Source: Closterium sp. Naga37s-1
Lineage: Eukaryota > Streptophyta > Zygnematophyceae > Desmidiales > Closteriaceae
Assembly (NCBI GenBank): GCA_947471745.1
Contig: CANJKZ010000110.1
Span: 806,001 to 870,000, forward strand
DNA: 64,000 nucleotides
Direction: 5' to 3'
The translations under genes and the position numbers were made by a program. Shown piece by piece: positions 9,701 to 22,600 of this stretch. Position 1 is the stretch's first letter, and each line of letters starts with the position of its first letter. The notes under the pieces are model-generated. The model was not told where the DNA came from. It saw only the letters and a program-made list of their open reading frames with translations, and ran no database searches.

Positions 9701-10589
9701 CCCTGCCATTTCCACTCCCCCATTCAACATGCTGCCCCTGCACCATTACTCCCTCCACACACATCTCTGCCCTTCGGTGTTGAATCCTAAGTTGCTGCCA
9801 CGTATCGAACTCAATGGCGCCTAACTGGTGTCCTCTTCCACTTATGCTGCCCCTGCACCATAACTCCCCCCCCACACATCTCTACCCTTCAGCTTTCTCC
9901 TGCCATGCTCCACCACCCTTGACCTTGCCCTTTTTCCTGCCTTCCATGCCTTGTTTTTCCTTAACCGACAACCCCACCCAAACCCGACCCCACTCCCCTC
10001 CTTCATCCCTCTTCCTACACACTCGCTTTTCTATCCTGTTACTCTCTTCTCCCTTACCACCCTCCCCTTTCCTCTCCCTTCTTCTCCCTCCATCTCCGTT
10101 CTTCTTCCTCCTCCACCCTCTCTCTCTTTCGATCGCCTCTCTCCCCTCTACGCCGGCGTTGAATCGTCTGAATAACCCTGCGGCCTTCGTCGCTTCGTGA
10201 CTGGCTACGGTCTGTTCTGCCGGGTGTCAACCCAGCACATGTGCATGGCATCATGAATGCGCTTCTCAGCCCTCTCTCTGCTGGTGCAACAGTAAGTGTG
10301 TGCGTGTGTGCATGCACATGTGTTTGCATATGCACATGTGTTTGCATATGCACATGTGTTTGCATATGCACATGTGTTTGCATATGCACATGTGTTTGCA
10401 TATGCACGTATGCACGTGTGCACGTATGCACGTGTGCACGTATGCACGTGTGCTCAGCCCTCTCTCTGCTCAGCCCTCTCTCTGCTCAGCCCTCTCTCTG
10501 CTCAGCCCTTTCTCTGCTCAGCCCTTTCTCTGGTGGCGCAACGGTTAGTGTTCATTCATGCGCGCATGTTGCTGCTTTAGTTACCAACC

Positions 10590-10623
<34 letters not shown>

Positions 10624-13600
10624 CTGCTGCTGCTTCTGCCATTGCTGTTGGCACATGTCACCGCAGCACCTCTCTCCAACACTCTTGATCCCATCCTTTT
10701 CAGGTCGAGTTTCTCCCAAGCCACCGCTTCAGCGCAGCAGCCATGTGGCAGCACTGGCAAGAGGGGCTAACAGTTTCACCTCACACACACTTGTCGTCCC
10801 CACAGGTCGAGTTTCTCCCAAGCCACCGCTTCAGTGCAGCAGCGGTGTGGCAGCGGTGGAGGGAGAGCTACCCCGACGGTGGTTCTGCTGCCAAGACACC
10901 ACCTCTCTCTATGCGCCTCCCTCGTTCTCGCCCCTTGCTCCCATGCCCTTGACAGGTCGAGTTCCTTCCAAGCCACCGCTTCAGTGCAGCAGCCGTGTGG
11001 CAACGATGGCGAGAAAGCTACCCCGACGGTCGCTGCGCGCAGCCCGACTCAATCACCTTCTTCACCGGGGTGCCAACCCACTACATGCGGCTGCTACAAG
11101 AGTTCGACCGCATGCCTCTGCAGCTGCAGAGGAAGTCAGCCCTTGCCGCCAGCAAGCTGCGGCTCATGGTGAGTCGGGGACATGGAGTGGAAGGGGGTGA
11201 ATGGGGAATGCAGAAGGAAGGGACTAGATGGAGGGTTGCATTGAGCAGTGGGCATGCCTCTCATCAGTGGGCATGCCTCTCATCAGCGGGCATGCCTCTC
11301 ATCAGTGGGCATGCCTCTCATCAGTGGGCATGCCTCTCATCAGTGGGCATGCCTCTCATCAGTGGGCATGCCTCTCATCAGCGGGCATGCCTCTCATCAG
11401 TGGGCATGCCTCTCATCAGCGGGCATGCCTCTCATCAGTGGGCATGCCTCTCATCAGTGGGCATGCCTCTCATCAGTGGGCATGCCTCTCATCAGTGGGC
11501 ATGCCTCTCATCAGCGGGCATGCCTCTCATCAGTGGGCATGCCTCTCATCAGCGGGCATGCCTCTCATCAGCGGGCATGCCTCTCATCAGCGGGCATGCC
11601 TCTCATCAGTGGGCATGCCTCTCATCAGTGGGCATGCCTCTCATCAGTGGGCATGCCTCTCATCAGTGGGCATGCCTCTCATCAGCGGGCATGCCTCTCA
11701 TCAGTGGGCATGCCTCTCATCAGCGGGCATGCCTCTCATCAGCGGGCATGCCTCTCATCAGCGGGCATGCCTCTCATCAGTGGGCATGCCTCTCATCAGT
11801 GGGCATGCCTCTCATCAGTGGGCATGCCTCTCATCAGTGGGCATGCCTCTCATCAGTGGGCATGCCTCTCATCAGTGGGCATGCCTCTCATCAGTGGGCA
11901 TGCCTCTCATCAGTGGGCATGCCTCTCATCAGTGGGCATGCCCCTCATCAGTGGGCATGCCTCTCATCAGTGGGCATGCCTCTCATCAGTGGGCATGCCT
12001 CTCATCAGTGGGCATGCCTCTCATCAGTGGGCATGCCTCTCATCAGTGGGCATGCCTCAAATCAGTGGGCATGCCTCTCATCAGCGGGCATGCCTCTCAT
12101 CAGCGGGCATGCCTCTCATCAGCGGGCATGCCTCTCATCAGTGGGCATGCCTCTCATCAGCGGGCATGCCTCTCATCAGCGGGCATGCCTCTCATCAGTG
12201 GGCATGCCTCTCATCAGTGGGCATGCCTCTCATCAGTGGGCATGCCTCTCATCAGTGGGCATGCCTCTCATCAGAGGGCATGCCTCTCATCAGTGGGCAT
12301 GCCTCTCATCAGTGGGCATGCCTCTCATCAGTGGGCATGCCTCTCATCAGTGGGCATGCCTCTCATCAGCGGGCATGCCTCTCATCAGCGGGCATGCCTC
12401 TCATCAGTGGGCATGCCTCTCATCAGCGGGCATGCCTCTCATCAGCGGGCATGCCTCTCATCAGTGGGCATGCCTCTCATCAGTGGGCATGCCCCTCATC
12501 AGTGGGCATGCCCCTCATCAGTGGGCATGCCCCTCATCAGTGGGCATGCCCCTCATCAGTGGGCATGCCTCTCATCAGTGGGCATGCCTCTCATCAGTGG
12601 GCATGCCTCTCATCAGTGGGCATGCCTCTCATCAGCGGGCATGCCTCTCATCAGCGGGCATGCCTCTCATCAGCGGGCATGCCTCTCATCAGCGGGCATG
12701 CCTCTCATCAGCGGGCATGCCTCTCATCAGTGGGCATGCCTCTCATCAGTGGGCATGCCTCTCATCAGTGGGCATGCCTCTCATCAGTGGGCATGCCTCT
12801 CATCAGCGGGCATGCCTCTCATCAGCGGGCATGCCTCTCATCAGCGGGCATGCCTCTCATCAGTGGGCATGCCTCTCCTCAGTGGGCATGCCTCTCGTCA
12901 GTGGGCATGCCTCTCGTCAGTGGGCATGCCTCTCGTCAGTGGGCATGCCCCTCGTCAGTGGGCATGCCTCTCATCAGTGGGCATGCCTCTCATCAGTGGG
13001 CATGCCTCTCATCAGTGGGCATGCCTCTCATCAGTGAGCATGCCTCTCATCAGTGGGCATGCCTCTCATCAGTGGGCATGCCTCTCATCAGTGGGCATGC
13101 CTCTTATCAGTGGGCATGCCTCTCATCAGTGGGCATGCCTCTCATCAGTGGGCATGCCTCTCATCAGTGAGCATGCCTCTCATCAGTGGGCATGCCTCTC
13201 ATCAGTGAGCATGCCTCTCATCAGTGGGCATGCCTCTCATCAGTGGGCATGCCTCTCATCAGTGGGCATGCCTCTCATCTGTGGGCATGCCTCTCATCAG
13301 TGGGCATGCCTCTCATCAGTGGGCTTGCCTCTCATCAGTGGGCATGCCTCTCGTCAGTGGGCATGCCCCTCATCAGTGGGCATGCCCCTCATCAGTGGGC
13401 ATGCCTCTCATCAGTGGGCATGCCTCTCATCAGTGAGCATGCCTCTCATCAGTGGGCATGCCTCTCATCAGTGGGCATGCCTCTCATCAGTATGCCTCTC
13501 ATCAGTGGGCATGCCTCTCATCAGTGGGCATGCCTCTCATCAGTGAGCATGCCTCTCATCAGTGGGCATGCCTCTCATCAGTGAGCATGCCTCTCATCAG

Positions 13601-16600
13601 TGAGCATGCCTCTCATCAGTGGGCATGCCTCTCATCAGTGGGCATGCCTCTCATCAGTGGGCATGCCTCTCATCAGTGGGCATGCCTCTCATCAGTGGGC
13701 ATGCCTCTCATCAGTGGGCATGCCTCTCATCAGTGGGCATGCCTCTCATCAGTGGGCATGCCTCTCATCAGTGGGCATGCCTCTCATCAGTGGGCATGCC
13801 TCTCATCAGTGAGCATGCCTCTCATCAGTGGGCATGCCTCTCATCAGTGGGCATGCCTCTCATCAGTGGGCATGCCTCTCATCAGTGGGCATGCCTCTCA
13901 TCAGTGGGCATGCCTCTCATCAGTGGGCATGCCTCTCATCAGTGGGCATGCCTCTCATCAGTGGGCATGCCTCTCATCAGTGGGCATGCCTCGCATCAGT
14001 GGGCATGCCTCTCATCAGTGGGCATGCCTCTCATCAGTGGGCATGCCTCTCATCAGTGGGCATGCCTCTCATTAGTGGGCATGCCTCTCATCAGTGGGCA
14101 TGCCTCTCATGAGTGGGCATGCCTCTCATCAGTGGGCATGCCTCTCATCAGTGGGCATGCCTCTCATCAGTGGGCATGCCTCTCATCAGTGGGCATGCCT
14201 CTCATCAGTGGGCATGCCTCTCATCAGTGGGCATGCCTCTCATCAGTGAGCATGCCTCTCATCAGTGGGCATGCCGCCAGTGGGCATGCCTCTCATCAGT
14301 GGGCATGCCTCTCATCAGTGGGCATGCCTCTCATCAGTGGGCATGCCTCTCATCAGTGGGCATGCCTCTCATCAGTGGGTATGCCTCTCATCAGTGGGCA
14401 TGCCTCTCATCAGTGGGCATGCCTCTCATCAGTGGGCATGCCCCTCATCAGTGGGCATGCCTCTCATCAGTGGGCATGCCTCTCATCAGTGGGCATGCCT
14501 CTCATCAGTGGGCATGCCTCTCATCAGTGGGCATGCCTCTCATCAGTGAGCATGCCTCTCATCAGTGGGCATGCCTCTCATCAGTGGGCATGCCTCTCAT
14601 CAGTGAGCATGCCTCTCATCAGTGGGCATGCCTCTCATCAGTGAGCATGCCTCTCATCAGTGGGCATGCCTCTCATCAGTGGGCATGCCTCTCATCAGTG
14701 GGCATGCCTCTCATCAGTGGGCATGCCTCTCATCAGTGGGCATGCCTCTCATCAGTGGGCATGCCTCTCATCAGTGGGCATGCCTCTCATCAGTGGGCAT
14801 GCCTCTCATCAGTGGGCATGCCTCTCATCAGTGGGCATGCCCCTCATCAGTGGGCATGCCTCTCATAAGTGGGCATGCCTCTCATCAGTGGGCATGCCCC
14901 TCATCAGTGGGCATGCCTCTCATCAGTGGGCATGCCTCTCATCAGTGGGCATGCCTCTCATCAGTGGGCATGCCTCTCATCAGTGGGCATGCCTCTCATC
15001 AGTGGGCATGCCTCTCATCAGTGAGCATGCCTCTCATCAGTGGGCATGCCTCTCATCAGTGGGCATGCCTCTCATCAGTGGGCATGCCTCTCATCAGTGG
15101 GCATGCCTCTCATCAGCGGGCATGCCTCTCATCAGTGGGCATGCGTCTCATCAGCGGGCATGCCTCTCATCAGTGGGCATGCCTCTCATCAGTGGGCATG
15201 CCTCTCATCAGTGGGCATGCCTCTCATCAGTGGGCATGCCTCTCATCAGTGGGCATGCCTCTCATCAGTGGGCATGCCTCTCATCAGTGGGCATGCCTCT
15301 CATCAGTGGGCATGCCTCTCATCAGTGGGCATGCCTCTCATCAGTGGGCATGCCTCTCATCAGTGGGCATGCCTCGCATCAGTGGGCATGCCCCTCATCA
15401 GCGGGCATGCCTCGCATCAGTGGGCATGCCTCTCATCAGTGGGCATGCCTCTCATCAGTGGGCATGCCTCTCATCAGTGGGCATGCCTCTCATCAGTGAG
15501 CATGCCTCTCATCAGTGGGCATGCCTCTCATCAGTGGGCATGCCTCTCATCAGTGAGCATGCCTCTCATCAGTGGGCATGCCTCTCATCAGTGGGCATGC
15601 CTCTCATCAGTGGGCATGCCTCTCATCAGTGGGCATGCCTCTCATCAGTGGGCATGCCTCTCATCAGTGGGCATGCCTCTCATCAGTGGGCATGCCTCTC
15701 ATCAGTGAGCATGCCTCTCATCAGTGAGCATGCCTCTCATCAGTGGGCATGCCTCTCATCAGTGGGCATGCCTCTCATCAGTGGGCATGCCCCTCATCAG
15801 TGGGCATGCCTCTCATCAGTGGGCATGCCTCTCATCAGTGGGCATGCCTCTCATCAGTGGGCATGCCTCTCATCAGTGGGCATGCCTCTCATCAGTGGGC
15901 ATGCCTCTCATCAGTGAGCATGCCTCTCATCAGTGGGCATGCCTCTCATCAGTGGGCATGCCTCTCATCAGTGGGCATGCCTCTCATCAGTGGGCATGCC
16001 TCTCATCAGTGAGCATGCCTCTCATCAGTGAGCATGCCTCTCATCAGTGGGCATGCCTCTCATCAGTGGGCATGCCTCTCATCAGTGACCATGCCTCCAG
16101 TGGGCATGCCTCTCATCAGTGGGCATGCCTCTCATCAGTGGGCATGCCTCTCATCAGTGGGCATGCCTCTCCTCAGTGGGCATGCCCCTCATCAGTGGGC
16201 ATGCCTCTCATCAGTGGGCATGCCTCTCATCAGTGGGCATGCCTCTCATCAGTGGGCATGCCTCTCATCAGTGGGCATGCCTCTCATCAGTGGGCATGCC
16301 TCTCATCAGTGGGCATGCCCCTCATCAGTGGGCATGCCTCTCATCAGTGGGCATGCCTCTCATCAGTGGGCATGCCTCTCATCAGTGGGCATGCCTCTCA
16401 TCAGTGGGCATGCCCCTCATCAGTGGGCATGCCCCTCATCAGTGGGCATGCCTCTCATCAGTGGGCATGCCTCTCATCAGTGGGCATGCCTCTCATCAGT
16501 GGGCATGCCTCTCATCAGTGGGCATGCCTCTCATCAGTGGGCATGCCTCTCATCAGTGGGCATGCCTCTCATCAGTGGGCATGCCTCTCATCAGTGGGCA

Positions 16601-19600
16601 TGCCTCTCATCAGTGGGCATGCCTCTCATCAGTGGGCATGCCTCTCATCAGTGGGCATGCCTCTCATCAGTGAGCATGCCTCTCATCAGTGGGCATGCCT
16701 CTCATCAGTGGGCATGCCTCTCATCAGTGGGCATGCCTCTCATCAGTGGGCATGCCTCTCATCAGTGAGCATGCCTCTCATCAGTGAGCATGCCTCTCAT
16801 CAGTGGGCATGCCTCTCATCAGTGGGCATGCCTCTCATCAGTGACCATGCCTCCAGTGGCATGCCTCTCATCAGTGGGCATGCCTCTCATCAGTGGGCAT
16901 GCCTCTCATCAGTGGGCATGCCTCTCATCAGTGGGCATGCCTCTCATCAGTGGGCATGCCTCTCATCAGTGGGCATGCCTCTCATCAGTGGGCATGCCTC
17001 TCATCAGTGGGCATGCCTCTCATCAGTGGGCATGCCTCTCATCAGTGGGCATGCCTCTCATCAGTGGGCATGCCTCTCATCAGTGGGCATGCCTCTCATC
17101 AGTGGGCATGCCTCTCATCAGTGGGCATGCCTCTCATCAGTGGGCATGCCTCTCATCAGTGGGCATGCCTCTCATCAGTGGGCATGCCTCTCATCAGTGG
17201 GCATGCCTCTCATCAGTGGGCATGCCTCTCATCAGTGGGCATGCCTCTCATCAGTGGGCATGCCTCTCATCAGTGGGCATGCCTCTCATCAGTGGGCATG
17301 CCTCTCATCAGTGGGCATGCCTCTCATCAGTGGGCATGCCTCTCATCAGTGGGCATGCCTCTCATCAGTGGGCATGCCTCTCATCAGTGAGTATGCCTCT
17401 CATCAGTGGGCATGCCTCTCATCAGTGGGCATGCCTCTCATCAGTGGGCATGCCTCTCATCAGTGGGCATGCCTCTCATCAGTGGGCATGCCTCTCATCA
17501 GTGAGCATGCCTCTCATCAGTGGGCATGCCTCTCATCAGTGGGCATGCCTCTCATCAGTGAGCATGCCTCTCATCAGTGGGCATGCCTCTCATCAGTGAG
17601 CATGCCTCTCATCAGTGAGCATGCCTCTCCTCAGTGGGCATGCCTCTCATCAGTGGGCATGCCTCTCATCAGTGGGCATGCCTCTCATCAGTGGGCATGC
17701 CTCTCATCAGTGGGCATGCCTCTCATCAGTGGGCATGCCTCTCATCAGTGAGCATGCCTCTCATCAGTGGGCATGCCTCTCATCAGTGGGCATGCCTCTC
17801 ATCAGTGAGCATGCCTCTCATCAGTGGGCATGCCTCTCATCAGTGAGCATGCCTCTCATCAGTGGGCATGCCTCTCATCAGTGGGCATGCCTCTCATCAG
17901 TGAGCATGCCTCTCATCAGTGGGCATGCCGCCAGTGGGCATGCCTCTCATCAGTGGGCATGCCTCTCATCAGTGGGCATGCCTCTCATCAGTGGGCATGC
18001 CTCTCATCAGTGGGCATGCCTCTCATCAGTGGGTATGCCTCTCATCAGTGGGCATGCCTCTCATCAGTGGGCATGCCTCTCATCAGTGGGCATGCCCCTC
18101 ATCAGTGGGCATGCCTCTCATCAGTGGGCATGCCTCTCATCAGTGGGCATGCCTCTCATCAGTGGGCATGCCTCTCATCAGCGGGCATGCCTCTCAACAG
18201 TGGGCATGCCTCTCATCAGTGGGCATGCCTCTCATCAGTGAGCATGCCTCTCATCAGTGGGCATGCCTCTCATCAGTGAGCATGCCTCTCATCAATGAGC
18301 ATGCCTCTCATCAGTGAGCATGCCTCTCATCAGTGGGCATGCCTCTCATCAGTGGGCATGCCTCTCATCAGTGGGCATGCCTCTCATCAGTGGGCATGCC
18401 TCTCATCAGTGGGCATGCCTCTCATCAGTGAACATGCCCCTCATCAGTGGGCATGCCTCTCATCAGTGGGCATGCCCCTCATCAGTGGGCATGCCTCTCA
18501 TCAGTGGGCATGCCTCTCATCAGTGGGCATGCCTCTCATCAGTGGGCATGCCTCTCATCAGTGGGCATGCCTCTCATCAGTGGGCATGCCTCTCATCAGC
18601 GGGCATGCCTCTCAACAGTGGGCATGCCTCTCATCAGTGGGCATGCCTCTCATCAGTGAGCATGCCTCTCATCAGTGGGCATGCCTCTCATCAGTGAGCA
18701 TGCCTCTCATCAGTGAGCATGCCTCTCATCAGTGGGCATGCCTCTCATCAGTGGGCATGCCTCTCATCAGTGGGCATGCCTCTCATCAGTGGGCATGCCT
18801 CTCATCAGTGGGCATGCCTCTCATCAGTGGGCATGCCTCTCATCAGTGGGCATGCCTCTCATCAGTGGGCATGCCTCTCATCAGTGGGCATGCCTCTCAT
18901 CAGTGGGCATGCCTCTCATCAGTGGGCATGCCTCTCATCAGTGAGCATGCCTCTCATCAGTGGGCATGCCTCTCATCAGTGGGCATGCCTCTCATCAGTG
19001 GGCATGCCTCTCATCAGTGGGCATGCCTCTCATCAGTGGGCATGCCTCTCATCAGTGGGCATGCCTCTCATCAGTGAGTATGCCTCTCATCAGTGGGCAT
19101 GCCTCTCATCAGTGGGCATGCCTCTCATCAGTGGGCATGCCTCTCATCAGTGGGCATGCCTCTCATCAGTGGGCATGCCTCTCATCAGTGGGCATGCCTC
19201 TCATCAGTGGGCATGCCTCTCATCAGTGGGCATGCCTCTCATCAGTGAGCATGCCTCTCATCAGTGGGCATGCCTCTCATCAGTGGGCATGCCTCTCATC
19301 AGTGAGCATGCCTCTCATCAGTGGGCATGCCTCTCATCAGTGAGCATGCCTCTCATCAGTGGGCATGCCTCTCATCAGTGGGCATGCCTCTCATCAGTGA
19401 GCATGCCTCTCATCAGTGGGCATGCCGCCAGTGGGCATGCCTCTCATCAGTGGGCATGCCTCTCATCAGTGGGCATGCCTCTCATCAGTGGGCATGCCTC
19501 TCATCAGTGGGCATGCCTCTCATCAGTGGGTATGCCTCTCATCAGTGGGCATGCCTCTCATCAGTGGGCATGCCTCTCATCAGTGGGCATGCCCCTCATC

Positions 19601-22600
19601 AGTGGGCATGCCTCTCATCAGTGGGCATGCCTCTCATCAGTGGGCATGCCTCTCATCAGTGGGCATGCCTCTCATCAGTGGGCATGCCTCTCATCAGTGA
19701 GCATGCCTCTCATCAGTGGGCATGCCTCTCATCAGTGGGCATGCCTCTCATCAGTGAGCATGCCTCTCATCAGTGGGCATGCCTCTCATCAGTGAGCATG
19801 CCTCTCATCAGTGGGCATGCCTCTCATCAGTGGGCATGCCTCTCATCAGTGGGCATGCCTCTCATCAGTGGGCATGCCTCTCATCAGTGGGCATGCCTCT
19901 CATCAGTGGGCATGCCTCTCATCAGTGGGCATGCCTCTCATCAGTGAGCATGCCTCTCATCAGTGGGCATGCCTCTCATCAGTGGGCATGCCTCTCATCA
20001 GTGGGCATGCCTCTCATCAGTGGGCATGCCTCTCATCAGCGGGCATGCCTCTCATCAGTGGGCATGCCTCTCATCAGTGGGCATGCCTCTCATCAGTGGG
20101 CATGCCTCTCATCAGTGGGCATGCCTCTCATCAGTGGGCATGCCTCTCATCAGTGGGCATGCCTCTCATCAGTGGGCATGCCTCTCATCAGTGGGCATGC
20201 CTCTCATCAGTGGGCATGCCTCTCATCAGTGGGCATGCCTCTCATCAGTGGGCATGCCTCTCATCAGTGGGCATGCCTCTCATCAGTGGGCATGCCTCTC
20301 ATCAGTGGGCATGCCTCTCATCAGTGGGCATGCCTCTCATCAGTGGGCATGCCTCTCATCAGTGGGCATGCCTCTCATCAGTGGGCATGCCTCTCATCAG
20401 TGGGCATGCCTCTCATCAGTGGGCATGCCTCTCATCAGTGGGCATGCCTCTCATCAGTGGGCATGCCTCTCATCAGTGGGCATGCCTCTCATCAGTGGGC
20501 ATGCCTCTCATCAGTGGGCATGCCTCTCATCAGTGGGCATGCCTCTCATCAGTGGGCATGCCCCTCATCAGTGGGCATGCCTCTCATCAGTGGGCATGCC
20601 TCTCATCAGTGGGCATGCCTCTCATCAGTGGGCATGCCTCTCATCAGTGGGCATGCCTCTCATCAGTGAGCATGCCTCTCATCAGTGGGCATGCCTCTCA
20701 TCAGTGGGCATGCCTCTCATCAGTGAGCATGCCTCTCATCAGTGGGCATGCCTCTCATCAGTGAGCATGCCTCTCATCAGTGGGCATGCCTCTCATCAGT
20801 GGGCATGCCTCTCATCAGTGGGCATGCCTCTCATCAGTGGGCATGCCTCTCATCAGTGGGCATGCCTCTCATCAGTGGGCATGCCTCTCATCAGTGGGCA
20901 TGCCTCTCATCAGTGAGCATGCCTCTCATCAGTGGGCATGCCTCTCATCAGTGGGCATGCCTCTCATCAGTGGGCATGCCTCTCATCAGTGGGCATGCCT
21001 CTCATCAGTGGGCATGCCTCTCATCAGTGGGCATGCGTCTCATCAGCGGGCATGCCTCTCATCAGTGGGCATGCCTCTCATCAGTGGGCATGCCTCTCAT
21101 CAGTGGGCATGCCTCTCATCAGTGGGCATGCCTCTCATCAGTGGGCATGCCTCTCATCAGTGGGCATGCCCCTCATCAGTGGGCATGCCCCTCATCAGTG
21201 GGCATGCCTCGCATCAGTGGGCATGCCTCGCATCAGTGGGCATGCCTCTCATCAGTGGGCATGCCTCTCATCAGTGGGCATGCCTCTCATCAGTGAGCAT
21301 GCCTCTCATCAGTGGGCATGCCTCTCATCAGTGGGCATGCCTCTCATCAGTGAGCATGCCTCTCATCAGTGGGCATGCCTCTCATCAGTGAGCATGCCTC
21401 TCATCAGTGGGCATGCCTCTCATCAGTGGGCATGCATTTCATCAGTGGGCATGCCTCTCATCAGTGGGCATGCCTCTCATCAGTGGGCATGCCTCTCATC
21501 AGTGGGCATGCCTCTCATCAGTGGGCATGCCTCTCATCAGTGGGCATGCCTCTCATGAGTGGGCATGCCTCTCATCAGTGGGCATGCCTCTCATCAGTGG
21601 GCATGCCTCTCATCAGTGGGCATGCCTCTCATCAGTGGGCATGCCTCTCATCAGTGGGCATGCCTCTCATCAGTGAGTAAGCCTCTCATCAGTGGGCATG
21701 CCTCTCATCAGTGGGCATGCCTCTCATCAGTGGGCATGCCTCTCATCAGTGGGCATGCCTCTCATCAGTGGGCATGCCTCTCATCAGTGGGCATGCCTCT
21801 CATCAGTGAGCATGCCTCTCATCAGTGAGCATGCCTCTCATCAGTGGGCATGCCTCTCATCAGTGGGCATGCCTCTCATCAGTGGGCATGCCTCTCATCA
21901 GTGAGCATGCCTCTCATCAGTGAGCATGCCTCTCATCAGTGAGCATGCCTCTCATCAGTGAGCATGCCTCTCATCAGTGGGCATGCCTCTCATCAGTGGG
22001 CATGCCTCTCATCAGTGGGCATGCCTCTCATCAGTGAGCATGCCTCTCATCAGTGAGCATGCCTCTCATCAGTGAGCATGCCTCTCATCAGTGAGCATGC
22101 CTCTCATCAGTGGGCATGCCTCTCATCAGCGGGCATGCCTCTCATCAGTGGGCATGCCTCTCATCAGTGGGCATGCCTCTCATCAGTGGGCATGCCTCTC
22201 ATCAGTGGGCATGCCTCTCATCAGTGGGCATGCCCCTCATCAGTGGGCATGCCCCTCATAAGTGGGCATGCCTCTCATCAGTGGGCATGCCTCTCATCAG
22301 TGGGCATGCCCCTCATCAGTGGGCATGCCTCTCATCAGTGGGCATGCCTCTCATCAGTGGGCATGCCTCTCATCAGTGGGCATGCCTCTCATCAGTGGGC
22401 ATGCCTCTCATCAGTGGGCATGCCTCTCATCAGTGGGCATGCCTCTCATCAGTGGGCATGCCTCTCATCAGTGGGCATGCCTCTCATCAGTGGGCATGCC
22501 TCTCATCAGTGGGCATGCCTCTCATCAGTGGGCATGCGTCTCATCAGCGGGCATGCCTCTCATCAGTGGGCATGCCTCTCATCAGTGGGCATGCCTCTCA

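Noticed and set aside
10956..13037. Exon 6 reading through into the array as a fusion protein
   Set aside because: A good GTGAGT donor at 11169 and the correct phase to exon 7 (LRLM then MSGS) favour splicing.
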